Below are positions 34,269 through 45,566 of a stretch of 64,000 bases of DNA, piece after piece. Position 1 is the first letter of the stretch; the number at the start of each line of letters is the position of its first letter. Both the position numbers and the translations under genes were made by a program. The stretch comes from Coniella vitis. Lineage: Eukaryota; Ascomycota; Sordariomycetes; Diaporthales; Schizoparmaceae. Under the pieces are notes generated by a model. That model was given only the letters and a program-made list of their open reading frames with translations. It ran no database searches and was not told the DNA's origin. The stretch lies in the NCBI GenBank assembly GCA_011317545.1, contig WUJK01000002.1, positions 558,001 to 622,000 on the forward strand, read 5' to 3'.

Positions 34269-34803
34269 TCACCTTTCACACGCCTCACACCGCAACTCAT
34301 CCGCCGTCAAGCCACACGGACACGCGGCCGTCATCACATCCGCGCCACACATGAAGAAGCAGCTCGCCACCGTCTCGAGCCGCTGCTCGCGCAGCCCGCC
34401 GCGGTCCGTGACGGTGTTGGCCGCCGAGCAGTTGCGGTGCGCCGCGCAGCCGTCGTAGATGTTGAGCATGAGGTTGGCGCAGTGCGACGAGTTGCCGTTG
34501 CGGTCGAGGATCTGGATCCCCGGCCAGGCGTTGCCCGTGGTGCAGTCCGGGGTGCAGTTGTATTCTAGGGGTGATTAGGAATAAATAAAATAAAAAGAGG
34601 GTTGAGTTAAGCGGTTCGAGTGTTGGGAGATTTTGGCGGGATCGTGGAGGGATCAAATGTAAAGGTAGGTAGGCAGTGATGAATGTTTGGAAACAGTATG
34701 TCGTTTTTTAAATCATTGTTTCCCAACATTCTTCACACGAGGTAAGAAAGAAACAATGCCTGATGGAATAAAAAAGATTCCTACTCACCCTCCATCAACG
34801 AAG

Positions 34804-34834
<31 letters not shown>

Positions 34835-34884
34835 GCCCTCAGCCTCCCCAGCCGTCATCGTCGTCGTCGCCGTCGCCGACCCGC

Positions 34885-34919
<35 letters not shown>

Positions 34920-36119
34920 CCACCACCACCACCGCCGCCATCATCGCCCACAGATTGTGTACGGGTCAGAGTCAGCGTAAGGTCCGCAGTCGACCACCTC
35001 TGCGTCGAAAACACCGTCCGCGTGACCGTCACCTCGGTCCACCTCGCGCTGCGCGTGTCCGTAATGCTCACCACCACCACGCTCACGCTCGTCGACACGG
35101 GCAGTGGCTGCGGTGGCGACGGCGACGGCGACACGGTCACGGTGGAGGTGGCGGTGACGGTGACGCTCACGCTGGAAATCACGGTCGTGGGGGTCGCTGA
35201 CAGTGTTGTTGTGGTGCTGGTGCTGGTGCTGGTGGTGGTGGTGGTGGTGGTGGTGGTGATGAGGATGCTTGTGACGAGCGTCGTGGTGATGGTGGATGCC
35301 GTGGCGGTGGGCTGCTGCGCCGTCGTCGTTGACAGCAACGTGACCACCGAGGTCAGCGTGGAGAGCAGAGTCGACACGCCAGGCGCGAGGATAGCCAGGG
35401 GGGAGGAGGATTGGTGGTTGCCGTTGTTGTTGTTGTTGTTGTTGTCGTTGCACGCAGCCAGCTCGATCGACAAGGCTATCACGGCTGCGGCGAGGATGGC
35501 GATGCAGACACCGAGGATGAGCTTGAGGGCCCAGGCGCGAGAGGACGTGGGCTGGTCGCGCTTGTCTGTTGCGGTTTTCCAGGTGTGGTTGAGGGGGTAT
35601 GGTTGATGTGATGGTGGAAGAGGAGAAGGAGGAGAGTTATGGTGGTGATGATGATGTCGATGGGTGTAAGGGAAAGGATCCATTTCGTAGTTGTCTAGCA
35701 AGTTTTGAATTTGTTTAGTATGTATCTGTGTTTCGGTGTCTTTTCTCTTTTTCCCCCTCTTTTTGCTTTGTGTGATATCCTTCTCAGGAGAGTCGGGTAT
35801 TTTATACACATGGAAGCCATAATCCCAAAAACTCACCACACTCTCCATCCGCAGGCTCAGCCCGCGGAGCCTTCTCGTGATATTGATAACGCCGCCACGC
35901 CATCGGCTCAGCCTCCATCTCTGTTTCTACCTCGGGCACCGGTGCTGTTCGTGGCTGGCCGTACCGGACCCCAAAGGCGGATGAGTATGCAGGTGGCGGC
36001 GCTCTTCCTCCTCCTCCTGCTGTTGTCCTCGTCGTTGGCGCTGGTGTGCTGGGTCCTGCGTCAGGGGAGTATGAGGGAGAGGAGAAGCGATGTGGCGGGT
36101 GGAATTTGTCATCAGGCAT
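34269..36119 (-). CDS. Single-pass membrane protein, Ser/Thr-rich with Cys-rich end; unknown function
   Basis: Exons 36119-35837, 35694-34789 and 34564-34269 give 494 residues. An N-terminal Pro-rich, presumably cytosolic region of about 145 residues includes a run of six His. One clear membrane helix follows (about residues 150-173, LKLILGVCIAILAAAVIAL). Beyond it is a long Thr/Ser/Val region likely to be O-glycosylated, a poly-Asp run, a poly-Ser run, and a C-terminal domain with 11 cysteines (NCTPDCTTGNAWPG to RCEACER). The layout resembles fungal wall-associated sensors or mucin-like surface proteins, but I do not recognise the Cys domain. Introns are 142 and 224 nt and both junctions restore frame (EC-DNYEMD and ME-EYNCTP). 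Trinucleotide repeats in exon 2 create long spurious antisense frames. Confidence 0.75.
34798..34920. repeat. In-gene trinucleotide arrays encoding poly-Ser and poly-Asp
   Basis: (GAA)n on the plus strand at about 34799-34833 encodes a Ser run on the minus strand. (ATC)n at about 34885-34918 encodes a run of 11 Asp. Both lie in exon 2 of the surface-protein gene, so length changes in multiples of three would be tolerated. Confidence 0.85.
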
Positions 36120-36386
36120 ACTGGATGAAGATCAATTAATGGGAAAACTTAGAAAGAAAAAGAGAAAGGGAGTGAAAGAGTTTACCAACACAAGATTGAG
36201 TTAGGTGAGATTTACAGAAACGGCCGTGGTTAAGTGTGTCTGCATATGTATGTATGTATGTGTGTGTGTGTGTGTGTGTATCTTGAGTTCGAAGAAACAA
36301 ATGGAGGACAAGAGAAAGCGCTTAGAAGGATACAAATAACAGGTAAAAAAGGTCGTTTCTTTCAAGGTGTGTTGAGTTTTGTAGTG

Positions 36387-36422
<36 letters not shown>

Positions 36423-37452
36423 TTACATCAGGATATGGACAGACATCGAGAGACGGCCTGAAGGAGGGTGGGTGGGTGGTCACTGGTGAACTGCTTCGTT
36501 GCATCTGCCTGTGATGAGGTCGACAGTTTGTTATGTATGATAAATGCGCTCTGAAGGTTGCGTTGTGACCCTTTGGGATACATACAGGATTCGAGTGATG
36601 ATGACAAACTTGTTCTTCATTGATTCGACAAATTTGGCTGTAATGTTGTCAGAGTGAGGGAGAAAGTGACACTCGCTTTTGGGACAATCTCAGCATATTC
36701 AATATAGACCGTATCACAAAACATCAACAGGGTGACACCCCCTTCGCCGTCTATCCACACTTCAAAGCCATCTAGGTAGGTTCCTTTTTCAAATTTTGAA
36801 GTTTCACTGGTCCAACTCATCATCTCTTCAAGAGGAAGATGTCTGGCACCTGAACTGTAATACCCATATACGTATAGCTCGTCACGAAATCCTGATCAAC
36901 TACCATTCACACGGATTCATTCACCACCACCACTGCTACAAAGGTAGATACTCGTGAAAGTAATCATTCCTTTGTCTCATGTTATTGTCATACATACACA
37001 CACGGCAACTCACTCTTCCGTTGAAGAAAAGTCACTAAAACAGCGAAGGATGTACTATATTTCATATTGCAACTCAAATCACATCAATGCCATTCATGTA
37101 TATATATATGTATTCAACTAAGACACACAAAAAAAAAACCCATTTCTCATAAATTTGATGCTATATTTATGGGGAAAAAAAGGAAATAGCAAAAAAAGGA
37201 AAAAAAGAAAGCATAAAATTTCAAAATGGTATCTTGTTTTTGTTGTTGGTCATGAACATGACGTTTCCCCTTCTTTCCCGCCTCAAAACGACCTTTTCCT
37301 TTGTTCGACATGCGCTCCCTGTTTTGTCTTTGTCTGTATGTCTGGATATATATATATATGTGTGTGTGTGCGTGTGTCTGTGTATCGCTTTATACTCTCA
37401 TAGCCAATCCGGGGAAAGAACACACAAAAGAAGAAGAAAAAAAAAAAAACTC
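36120..37452. other. Intergenic region with microsatellites, 1.3 kb
   Basis: Upstream of the surface-protein gene and downstream of the histone-chaperone gene. It holds (GT)n near 36258-36280, (CT)n then (AT)n near 36388-36421, and several A-runs near 37127-37210. AT-rich; no gene recognised. Confidence 0.6.
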
Positions 37453-38469
37453 TTACGACATCTCCACATCATCGTCGTCCTCGTCCTCATCATCCGTGTT
37501 GTCAATCTCAAGACCATCCAGCTCATCGTCGCTGTCAATGGTGTCGGCCATAAAGTAGTCAATCGCGCTGGGGAAGATGTCCTCGGCAATCGCGACCGCA
37601 ACCTCGTGGCCAGCCGGGAACGTCTCAACATTCTCCTCGGGGAAGTCCTCGTCCTCGTCGTCGTCGTCGTCATCGCCGTGGTCGTGGTCGTGGTCCTCGC
37701 CGTTGCACGAGCGCGCGTGCTGGCGCTTGGCAAGCAGCTCGGCCTTGGCCTCGACGCTCTCGGCGGCGCTTGTCCAGCGGCCGCGGTACGAGAAGAAGTT
37801 GAAGAAGGAAATGGCGCCGTTGGTGGCGGCCTCGAGACGCGCCGTCAGCGCCTTGTACTCGGGCATGTCGCGGGCGGCGGCATCGCGGGCCTTGCGCGCG
37901 TCGCCGACGAGCACGCCGTCGAGGTTCTGCGCAGGGCTCTGCTTTTGCGCGGCCCAGAAGGCGTGCGCGGCGTCCGTCAGGCCCTCGGTGAGGTCCTTGC
38001 CGGCCTTCCAGTTGATGCGGATGGGCTCCGACACGAGGCCGGCGGAGCCGTCCTTGCCGTAGCGGTAGAAGAAGGACTTTTCGAGGACCGGGTCGCTGAA
38101 CCACTCGTTCTCGGAAAAGTGGAAGCGGAGGGTGACGGAGCGCGGCTCGCCAAAGTGCTCGAGGCCAACGTGGGCGGGCGTGGCCGCGGCGGGGATCTCG
38201 GGGCGGCCAATCTCGATGCCCTGCAGGGCGTTGGCAAAGACCTCGAGGTCGTTGCTGGTGATGGCAGCCTCGAGCTCGTCCGAGGCGTGGTCAAAGACGA
38301 CGGCCCAGAAGCCGGGGATCTTTTGGATGGTGGCCTGGCGCGCGGCGAGGATGTCGCGCGTCATCAGGTACTGCTTGGCAGTGATTTCCGTGTCGACATC
38401 AGACAGGCTGGCTTCGATGAGCTGCAGCTCCTTGATGGCGGAGGGGTCGATGGTGAATTCCTGAGCCAT
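37453..38469 (-). CDS. NAP/SET-family histone chaperone (Vps75-like)
   Basis: A single-exon 338-residue nuclear protein. It starts with a helical dimerisation segment (KELQLIEASLSDVDTEITAK) and carries the NAP-domain core IPGFWAVVFDHASDEL, SVTLRFHFSENEWFSD and FFYRYGKDGSAG. It then shows SFFNFFSYRGRW, the conserved hydrophobic finish of SET/Vps75 proteins, and ends in a long Asp/Glu tail typical of histone chaperones, including a short His/Asp stretch. The family binds H3-H4 and H2A-H2B; Vps75 also supports the acetyltransferase Rtt109, and SET inhibits PP2A. Length and the single NAP domain fit SET/Vps75 better than Nap1. The 5' flank is GA-rich. Confidence 0.9.
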   Translation of the reverse strand: MAQEFTIDPSAIKELQLIEASLSDVDTEITAKQYLMTRDILAARQATIQKIPGFWAVVFDHASDELEAAITSNDLEVFANALQGIEIGRPEIPAAATPAHVGLEHFGEPRSVTLRFHFSENEWFSDPVLEKSFFYRYGKDGSAGLVSEPIRINWKAGKDLTEGLTDAAHAFWAAQKQSPAQNLDGVLVGDARKARDAAARDMPEYKALTARLEAATNGAISFFNFFSYRGRWTSAAESVEAKAELLAKRQHARSCNGEDHDHDHGDDDDDDEDEDFPEENVETFPAGHEVAVAIAEDIFPSAIDYFMADTIDSDDELDGLEIDNTDDEDEDDDDVEMS

Positions 38470-39443
38470 GGTGAAAGTGAGGGTTGGGTTGAAAGTGGTT
38501 TGGTGGCGGAGACGAGGAGGAGGAGGGTGAAGAGGGATGAGAGAGAGACCGCTGTTGAGCGTTGATGGAGGAGGGAGACGGAGGATATTTAAATAGGGAT
38601 GAGCAGAGGGAGAGAGGCACACTCAGAGAGAGAGAGACAGAAAAAGATAGAGAGAGAAAGAGAGAGAAAAAAGAGGTGGACGAGGCAGAGAACAAAGCCA
38701 AACCCCCTCGACAGCCCTTTTTAAACCAAAATATTTTTAGGACCAAGAACTGTATCGCACTATAATTCGCCCACCGTGAGAAGACGCCCGGTAGCGTGGA
38801 TCAAAGCAACCCAGCGCGTTTTGTCAGTGGCCACTCAATGGCCGTCGAGGGCAGCCCAAAGTACCGTGTATGTACTATGCAGCAGCAGCAGCAGCAGCAG
38901 CAGCAAGAAGACGAAGAAGAAAAAATATCAAAGTCTGACAAGCATATGAAAGCTTTGTGCCCCACCTGCGACAGGGTCCAGCTTTGCCTTGGGGCATGGA
39001 AGAGCCTGTTGTCGAGTCTGCTCGAGTTGCTCTTGCCCAACCGCCTGGAACAATGGGGGCGTTCTTTCCTTTTTTTTTTTTTCTTTTCCCCTCCCCTCCT
39101 CCACAGCGGGTCCAGACGGCATTAATGAATTCCAGGGTCCAGGTCCAGCTGAGTCAGCGATTTTGGTCTCGATTCTTCTTTCTACTATGTAGTAATTCAT
39201 CTCATCTTTTCTCGTCACCCATCTTCTCCCAGTGTCCTGATGTTGCCACGCCCGACGACCCCCCCCCCCCCCATAAACCTATAACGTAAGAGGGCGACAG
39301 TCACAATTCCCCAAGCAGGCTGCAAGACAGTATCACAGGCACACTGTGTCCAATGGATCCCCTTGCCGGTACCACGTACTTGGTTGCTTGTCTTGTTGCA
39401 GGTTATGCATGTTGCTCTCCTGGCAGCCAGTCCCAGTCCTTCC
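38470..39443. other. Intergenic region, 1.0 kb, with (CAG)n
   Basis: Upstream of the histone-chaperone gene. It contains (GA)n at about 38622-38676, a (CAG) run at about 38879-38904, one TACTATGTA (39183-39191) and a C-run at 39262-39272. No gene seen. Confidence 0.6.
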
Positions 39444-40496
39444 TTACACAGTCGCCATAGCCGCTCTCCGGTTCTCCAGCGCCCGCTTCACCACGCTCGC
39501 CGTCGTCGCCCCTTCAAACCCGTGGGGGACACCCGGGTACAGGTGGAACTCCACCTCGACACCCGCCTGCAGCAACCGCGCCGCATACTGCACATCCTCG
39601 TCGCGAAACAGGTCGAGCCCTCCCGTGTCAATGTACGTCTTGGGCAGCCCAACCAGATCCGCTACCTGCGCCCGGCCCGGCGCTTCGTAGACGCGCACGT
39701 CTGCCTCTTCCTTGCCCGCGCGGTCTGCACCCAGGTACGCCGCCCAGCCAATGAGATTGTCCTTCTCCGTCCACGCCAGAAATGGGCGCGTCGGCCAGTC
39801 GGGGCCGTACCTGGTGCGGTCGTCAAGCATGGGGTAGACGAGCACCTGCTTGGCCAGCGGCGGCTCCAGCCCTCTGTCGCGGGCAAGAATGGCCGTCCCG
39901 GCTGCAATACCCCCGCCAGCGCTCTCGCCAAAGATGGCCAGCCTCGCTGGGTCGATGCCTAGCGTCTCTGCATTTTCCGAGAGCCACTTGAGGCCTGCAT
40001 ACGCGTCTTCCACGGGCCCTGGCGAGGGGCTTTCTGGTGCAAGGCGATACTCGACGGAAAACATCTGTATGCCCCAGAGAGCTACGTTGCGCGTGATCAG
40101 TGGCTTGAAAATCTCCACACTGCTCGCAACCATGCCGCCTCCATGTACGTGATAAACGGCAGGGCGCAGTCGCTGGCCTTTTTGCAGTGGTAAGCGGTGC
40201 TTTTCTTGGGAAAATCGAGACACTGTAATCGTGGCGCCGTCAAAGGACTTGATCTCCATCACTGTCTCTGTCACGGGATCCGCAGGAAGAGGATAGCCGG
40301 CGGCCTGCTTCACGAGGGCTTTGCTCAATAACGCGTCGCTCAAGGCCCGTACGTCATGCGCCGTGTTCATCTCGGGCACCTTCAGGTCCTGGAATCCGTT
40401 ATCCTTGACCGCCTCCCAGTACTCCGGGTCCAGGCCGATGGTCGTCATTGGCCGCTCTGGCGGCGTGATGCCTGCTATCTTGCCCGGCTGGCTCAT
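39444..40496 (-). CDS. Alpha/beta-hydrolase, HSL-type esterase/lipase
   Basis: Single-exon 350-residue enzyme of the hormone-sensitive-lipase (alpha/beta hydrolase fold-3) family, hydrolysing short-chain or xenobiotic esters. The oxyanion-hole motif is HVHGGGMV (about residues 117-124). The nucleophile elbow GESAGGG carries the catalytic Ser at about residue 194. The acid Asp fits GGLDLFRDED, and the His is in GVPHGFEGA near the end. No signal peptide, so probably cytosolic. It lies upstream of the stop of the TDT transporter gene by about 460 bases in the same orientation. The physiological substrate cannot be read from the sequence. Confidence 0.92.
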   Translation of the reverse strand: MSQPGKIAGITPPERPMTTIGLDPEYWEAVKDNGFQDLKVPEMNTAHDVRALSDALLSKALVKQAAGYPLPADPVTETVMEIKSFDGATITVSRFSQEKHRLPLQKGQRLRPAVYHVHGGGMVASSVEIFKPLITRNVALWGIQMFSVEYRLAPESPSPGPVEDAYAGLKWLSENAETLGIDPARLAIFGESAGGGIAAGTAILARDRGLEPPLAKQVLVYPMLDDRTRYGPDWPTRPFLAWTEKDNLIGWAAYLGADRAGKEEADVRVYEAPGRAQVADLVGLPKTYIDTGGLDLFRDEDVQYAARLLQAGVEVEFHLYPGVPHGFEGATTASVVKRALENRRAAMATV

Positions 40497-40957
40497 ACTT
40501 TCGTCGTGTTGGAGAAGGGCTTGTCAAATCGAGACGTCAAGGCAGTGAGTGTCGAGTGGTGGGAGAGAGGCAAGTTTCCTGTCAATGAACCATCAGCCTG
40601 GCTGTGCAGTCGTGCGGGACAGCGCAGATATATAACACAATTCTCCTGCTTCAGGACTCACATGATCTGCTGTTTGTCTTGGACTCAAACCACTAGTCGG
40701 CCTATTGTAAGACACGACAAATGCATAGAAGGATGAGTCACGCCGCCGGATAGCGCGGGGGTTGAGTTGCCTTTCTTCACCAATGTGCTAGGTGTCGGCA
40801 ATCCGGGCCGGACGGGTCGGCACATGAATCCTTCAGAGTCGTGAGCTCTGCCGCTAGTACGTTTGCGATGGCGAGGAAGCCTCCGGGAGAGACATTGCAT
40901 ATCCGGTCTCAAATCAGCTTTTGCGTCTTGGGGCAGTATACACACACGCCATCAGAA
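40497..40957. other. Short intergenic region, 0.46 kb
   Basis: Promoter side of the esterase gene and 3' side of the transporter gene. No motif recognised. Confidence 0.5.
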
Positions 40958-42316
40958 TCAATCAGAATCCTCGTCGTGTCCTGGCCACACAATTTCTCGG
41001 TCCAAGACAGCCACGACGCAGCGCCATGCAACGACCAACCAGACAACCACCAGTACAATGGTCAACACGGTACCGAACCAAAGCAGTCCGGCACTGCCAG
41101 TGAAGGTCCCCACGCGGATTGTCGAGATGCAGAAGCCAACGTTGGGAAAGACAAAGCTCCACCAGCTGAGATGGAACTTGCGATCTGGCATGCCTGCAGC
41201 AACAGCCGTCACAGCCGAGGCAAAGAACCAGAAACTCAGGCCCCAGAGGAACAAGGAGCAGTAGAACGAGGCCAGCTGGACGGCGCTGGCCAGAATGTCA
41301 GGTCGCACCAAGCCCTCGACCAAGGGGACCTGCGAGGCAAAAATCCGCGGCACATCGTTGCCCATGCCAATGAGCGCAACACAGGTGAAGCTGGGTGGAC
41401 CGACTGCGATGAACATGCCCGGTCGCTGCGCAGGCAGGCCGTAGACCATCAGGCGGGAGAGGTAGGTGGCGTAGAGGAAGGTGGAGACGAGGAAGCCGAG
41501 GCCCTGGGCGGCAACACCAGCGCAAATCATGGCAAGGGCTTGCCTGGGCTCCTGGATGGACGAGCTTGCGGCGGCAATGGTCCCCGACAGCATGACGGGA
41601 AAGATGGGCAGGATCCAGGCTGGAGTCATCGAGTTGACGGTGAGTCGGCGCTGCTCCTTGACGGAGAAGAGCAGCTGGTATTGGAGGACGGAGGTGGCAA
41701 AAGTGACGGACACGTAGAGCCAGAAGGCGATTCGCAGAAAGACAGACAGGCCGGCCTGGGCGTGGCCATCCAAGAACATGGTGCCATATTCCGCGGCGTT
41801 GCTCAGCAGGGCGGCAATGGACAGGAAGCAGGTCGGCACGAAAAGGGCCTCCTTGGGGCGCGTCAGAGTGCGTCGGAAGGTGTGCTTGTACATGGCGAAG
41901 CGCAGCAGCAGGCAGGCGGAGATGACCAGGAAGCAGACGAGGTCGAAGAGGAAAATGACGAGGCCGATGATGTCGAGGCCGCGGAAACGATGGGGCGTCA
42001 GGGCGAGCGTCAACGCAATGCCGCCCGTCGACATGCTGCAGGCCATTCATTGTCAGTCGATGCGTGCTGTACGTCCTGGGCAACTGGCAGATGGACAATG
42101 CGACTCGACTTACGTGACCGTGTACCAGGCAAAGGTAAAGTGGCGCAGACGCTCCCTCAGCGAGATGGCTGGCTGTAAATACGTCGGGATTCTTTCGAGG
42201 GCAGCGCGCGGCGCAAGCCCAGCCGACGCAGACGCCAGCGCGTCTTCGGGGTCGTCGACATGCTGCTTCTCGTGGGACGGGGTCCTGGAATGGCACTGGC
42301 GGACTTGAGAGTCCAT
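40958..42316 (-). CDS. TDT/SLAC1-family anion transporter (malate permease or sulfite efflux type)
   Basis: Exons 42316-42114 and 42035-40958 (intron 78 nt) give a 426-residue polytopic protein. The start of the membrane domain, FTFAWYTVTMSTGGIA, spans the splice site and is the signature of the tellurite-resistance/dicarboxylate-transporter family (yeast Ssu1, fission yeast Mae1, plant SLAC1). About ten hydrophobic helices follow, for example LVIFLFDLVCFLVISACLLL, FLRIAFWLYVSVTFATSVL and LLWFGTVLTIVLVVVWLVV. Cytosolic N-terminus about 60 residues. The pattern suits either sulfite export or C4-dicarboxylate transport; the sequence alone does not separate them. The neighbour upstream is a long gene-free stretch. 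Confidence 0.9.
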
Positions 42317-44639
42317 GGCAGGAGAGAGGGTGGGCGTGCAAGACGCGGTGGCACACGAAGCTTTTGGACAAAAGTTGGTGACAGGTGCAAACCTTCCATG
42401 CTGTTGCTATCGACCTCCAAAAGGGCAGGAGCAGGACTCGCACCTTTTACGTGCGGCCAACCTTGTTGCGCGCAGGGGCCGCGCTGTGACAATCTTGGAA
42501 GTGAGTAGGCCAAGCACTACGTACCGCCCACGCCCCAGCCTTACGAGGAAGCCCTTTGCCAGCAGGGCCCTACCCAGGGGGCCTAGCACCTCCTCCTTGC
42601 CCCTGGACCTACCAGGCCTACCTAGCACGGGCAGTGACGCAGCATCCCGTTAGCGCCCGAGGCAGCCCTGGCGCCTCTCACAGTAGTATTGGACCACCGA
42701 ACAGGGCTGGCCCGGTCTGGGCAGCAGTCGATGGTGCCACGACTCACCATTATATGATGACTTGGTCTCACCAACAATCGTCGACATCAATCGTAAATGC
42801 TTGGCAGACGATCTCACCGCCTGTGTCCATGTACAGCGCAAAACCATGTGTTTGGCTGCGTTTTGTAGCCAGATAAGCCCCCAGCCAATGACCGGGGGCA
42901 TGTCGAGGGCCAACCCATCAGTATGTGATAAACCGAGGCCGGACATCGCCAGACTCCTTTGCCCTTTTTTTGGTCCCGTTTTTTCTTCATCTTTGTTTTT
43001 TATCTCCTCCTTTCATTAATCTCTCGGTAGTCCATCGAGTGGGGGATCGTCTCCCTGCTTAGTCTTGCGAGTTTGTGGCACAATCCCCATGTGGCAATCC
43101 AGCGAGCCTTGTTCCGATCAGCCCACTTTGATAACTGGGTCGGCTAAAAAAAAAATATGCACGTCAGTGCTGCATGCCCTTTTTCTTGATATTTGTTTTT
43201 TCACACTCCTTCCATTCTCGAGGTTGCCTGATCCAGCAGGGGATATAGCACAACTTAAAGACAATCCTGATTGTCTTTTCTCGTACTTTATATGATCAAG
43301 CGGGCAGGCACCAGTAAGAGGCCAACGACCACCTTCGTTAAACCAATGCCTTCGCCATGTTTCTTTAGGTGTTCTCTGCCGATATGTACTGTGGTGGTTT
43401 ATTTGACGATGTACATTGACTTCTTCTCCTGCTGACCTGTTCGCCCATGACAACCCAAGGTCAATATCTGCATCGCCATTGCGTTATCGGAGCAATCCTA
43501 ACAGTCTCATGCCTCTGCTGTCTTTATCAGTGGCCTGAGTCTAACCTGAGAGACTCTCACTTCCCTCGCGACTTGGCTATCCGACCATATACGATCAATG
43601 AACCCGAAAACACCCCGTGTGCCTCTGCACTTGCATGTCGTCGCAGGAACCACTGGCAACACATTCACAGATGATGGCGTAGTGCGACCCTTGTTGTGAG
43701 GCTGTGAGGAAACTGCCTGACTGTGTAGGTTACGATTTTGTATCGGGGCACCTTGGCGTGTCACACGTCGGTCCAAAGGAGCGGCTCAATCCTCCACTGG
43801 TGGCCCTTATGCTATCAAGTCTTTTTCTATTTGCCTCCATACCGTCACAGGCTAGAGGCTTGCAGTCGAAGCCACAGAGCCTCATGTTACTAAAAACTCC
43901 ACCTAGTGGGTCGTTAGTCGATCCAATGATCTGAATGCCGAGATCAGGACGGACACTTCCGGTCGGTTCTTTAATAAGCATACAGGAACTGATAAAAGTG
44001 TTATCTCGATCCCACATTTGATATTTTTACCGTGCATACTCCTAGCCTGAGATCAAACACCATGCGTTTGGGCAATGGCGGACTGGATCTTGCAGGCGCT
44101 TCTCGCTGGCGATGTCTACTACTTTGTACATAGTAGGAATTCACAATGGTCTGACTCAAGCATCAGAGTCGAGCCCCATGATGCGGGCCAACCGAGTCAC
44201 CGAACCTGCCATCATATTAGCATAGACTGGTGATGAACTGAACGCGGAAGAATAACTTGCGGGAGCTTCGGTTGGAGCAATAGTCATCCAGCTTGTTGTC
44301 ACATGCACAAAGCTAAGGAAGATCAGTCTGGGCTCGGCGATTTGTACCAGTCTGCATGCCATGCTTACATAATCAACCCGTGATATCAATCCCATGTACC
44401 GGATAATCCGATATCTCTGAATACATAGTATCCAAGTTCGCATTACTAATCATTATCGGCCATTCATGTGCCCGCCTGGGGTCAGCGTGCATCCAACTCC
44501 GAGACAGCCTCAACCTGCTCTCACGGGTCCAACGACCCGCCTGCCTGCTCTTCTTTTCTTTTTCTTTTCTCTCCTTTCCCCCCCCTTTCCTCTTGCAGTC
44601 ATGGCCATCTCTGTCGCGGCTCCCACGTGAACGCCCATA
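42317..44639. other. Divergent intergenic region, 2.3 kb
   Basis: Between the transporter (-) and the phosphoesterase (+). Contains TACATAGTA at 44127-44135 and 44422-44430. Short frames here lack protein character. No gene seen. Confidence 0.6.
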
Positions 44640-45566
44640 ATGCGCCTCTATGCCATAGGTGACCTCCACCTGAGCTTCCCCGCAAACCGCAATCTCTGGG
44701 CCGAACTCGACCTGCACCTCGACGACGGCCTCATCCTCTGCGGCGATGTAGGCGAGAAGGACGAGCACCTCGAGCTTGCCTTCTCCACCGCCACACGGTG
44801 CTTCAAAAAGGTCTTTTGGTGTCCCGGGAACCACGAGCTCTACACGCTCGCCGCGCCTACGGCCCCATCGCCATCATCATCATCATCACCGTCATCACCA
44901 CCACCGCTCAGAGGCGAAGCCAAATACAACCAGTGCGTCAGCATAGCACGCAAATTCGGCGTCTACACCCCCGAAGATGACTTTTACCTCTGGGACGGCG
45001 ACGGCGGCCCCGCACTGATCGCGCCCATCTTCACGCTGTACGACTACAGTTTCCGCCCGGCGCATCTGAAGACCAAGGAGGAGGCGCTCAAGTGGGCCGA
45101 GGAGGCCGACACGGTGGCCACGGACGAGTTCGTCTTGCACCCGGACCCGTTCCCCTCGCGTGAGGCCTGGTGCGATGTGCTGGTGGCCAAGGCGGAGAAG
45201 AGACTCGCGGCGGCGGCGCAGCATGCGGACGTGCCGCTTGTGATTGTGAACCACTGGCCGCTGCGGCAGGACCTGGTGACGATCCCCCGGGTGCCGCGGT
45301 TCAGTCTGTGGTGCGGCACGACCAAGACGCAGGACTGGCACACGCGCTTCCGTGCGCGTGTTGTGGTGTCGGGCCACCTGCATGTGCGACGCACGGATTG
45401 GAAGGATGGCGTGCGGTTTGAAGAGTGCAGCTTGGGCTATCCGCGGCAGTGGGACGAGGTTGTCAAGTCGGGCCATGACATCAACTCGTTCTTGCGCGAG
45501 ATTCTCCCGGGCCCGCCGAAGCCCGAGTCGGGTGAGGCGCCCACGCAGTGGAGGAGGTGGACCTGA
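44640..45566 (+). CDS. Calcineurin-like metallophosphoesterase
   Basis: Single-exon 308-residue protein with the full set of metal-binding motifs of the metallophosphoesterase superfamily: GDLHLS at residues 7-12, GDVG near 35-38, GNHEL near 63-67, VNHWPL in the second half and SGHLHVR near the end. These bind a two-metal centre that hydrolyses phosphoester bonds. A Ser/Pro-rich insert (about residues 72-92) follows the GNHE motif and looks like a species-specific loop. No signal peptide. The substrate is unknown; fungal relatives are mostly annotated only as Ser/Thr phosphatase-like. Confidence 0.92.
   Translation: MRLYAIGDLHLSFPANRNLWAELDLHLDDGLILCGDVGEKDEHLELAFSTATRCFKKVFWCPGNHELYTLAAPTAPSPSSSSSPSSPPPLRGEAKYNQCVSIARKFGVYTPEDDFYLWDGDGGPALIAPIFTLYDYSFRPAHLKTKEEALKWAEEADTVATDEFVLHPDPFPSREAWCDVLVAKAEKRLAAAAQHADVPLVIVNHWPLRQDLVTIPRVPRFSLWCGTTKTQDWHTRFRARVVVSGHLHVRRTDWKDGVRFEECSLGYPRQWDEVVKSGHDINSFLREILPGPPKPESGEAPTQWRRWT

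Noticed and set aside
34833..35606. Val/Ser-rich plus-strand frame opposite the surface-protein gene
   Set aside because: Produced by trinucleotide repeats and Thr codons of the minus-strand gene; the minus strand has splice sites that join meaningful segments.
37234..38565. 443-residue plus-strand frame opposite the histone-chaperone gene
   Set aside because: Antisense of a clear NAP/SET gene; Val/Ala/Gly-rich with no domain.
40841..42178. 445-residue plus-strand frame opposite the TDT transporter
   Set aside because: Charged antisense of membrane helices; the minus strand gives a coherent spliced transporter.
44156..44443. 95-residue minus-strand frame upstream of the phosphoesterase
   Set aside because: Short, no family resemblance, and no splice partners found.
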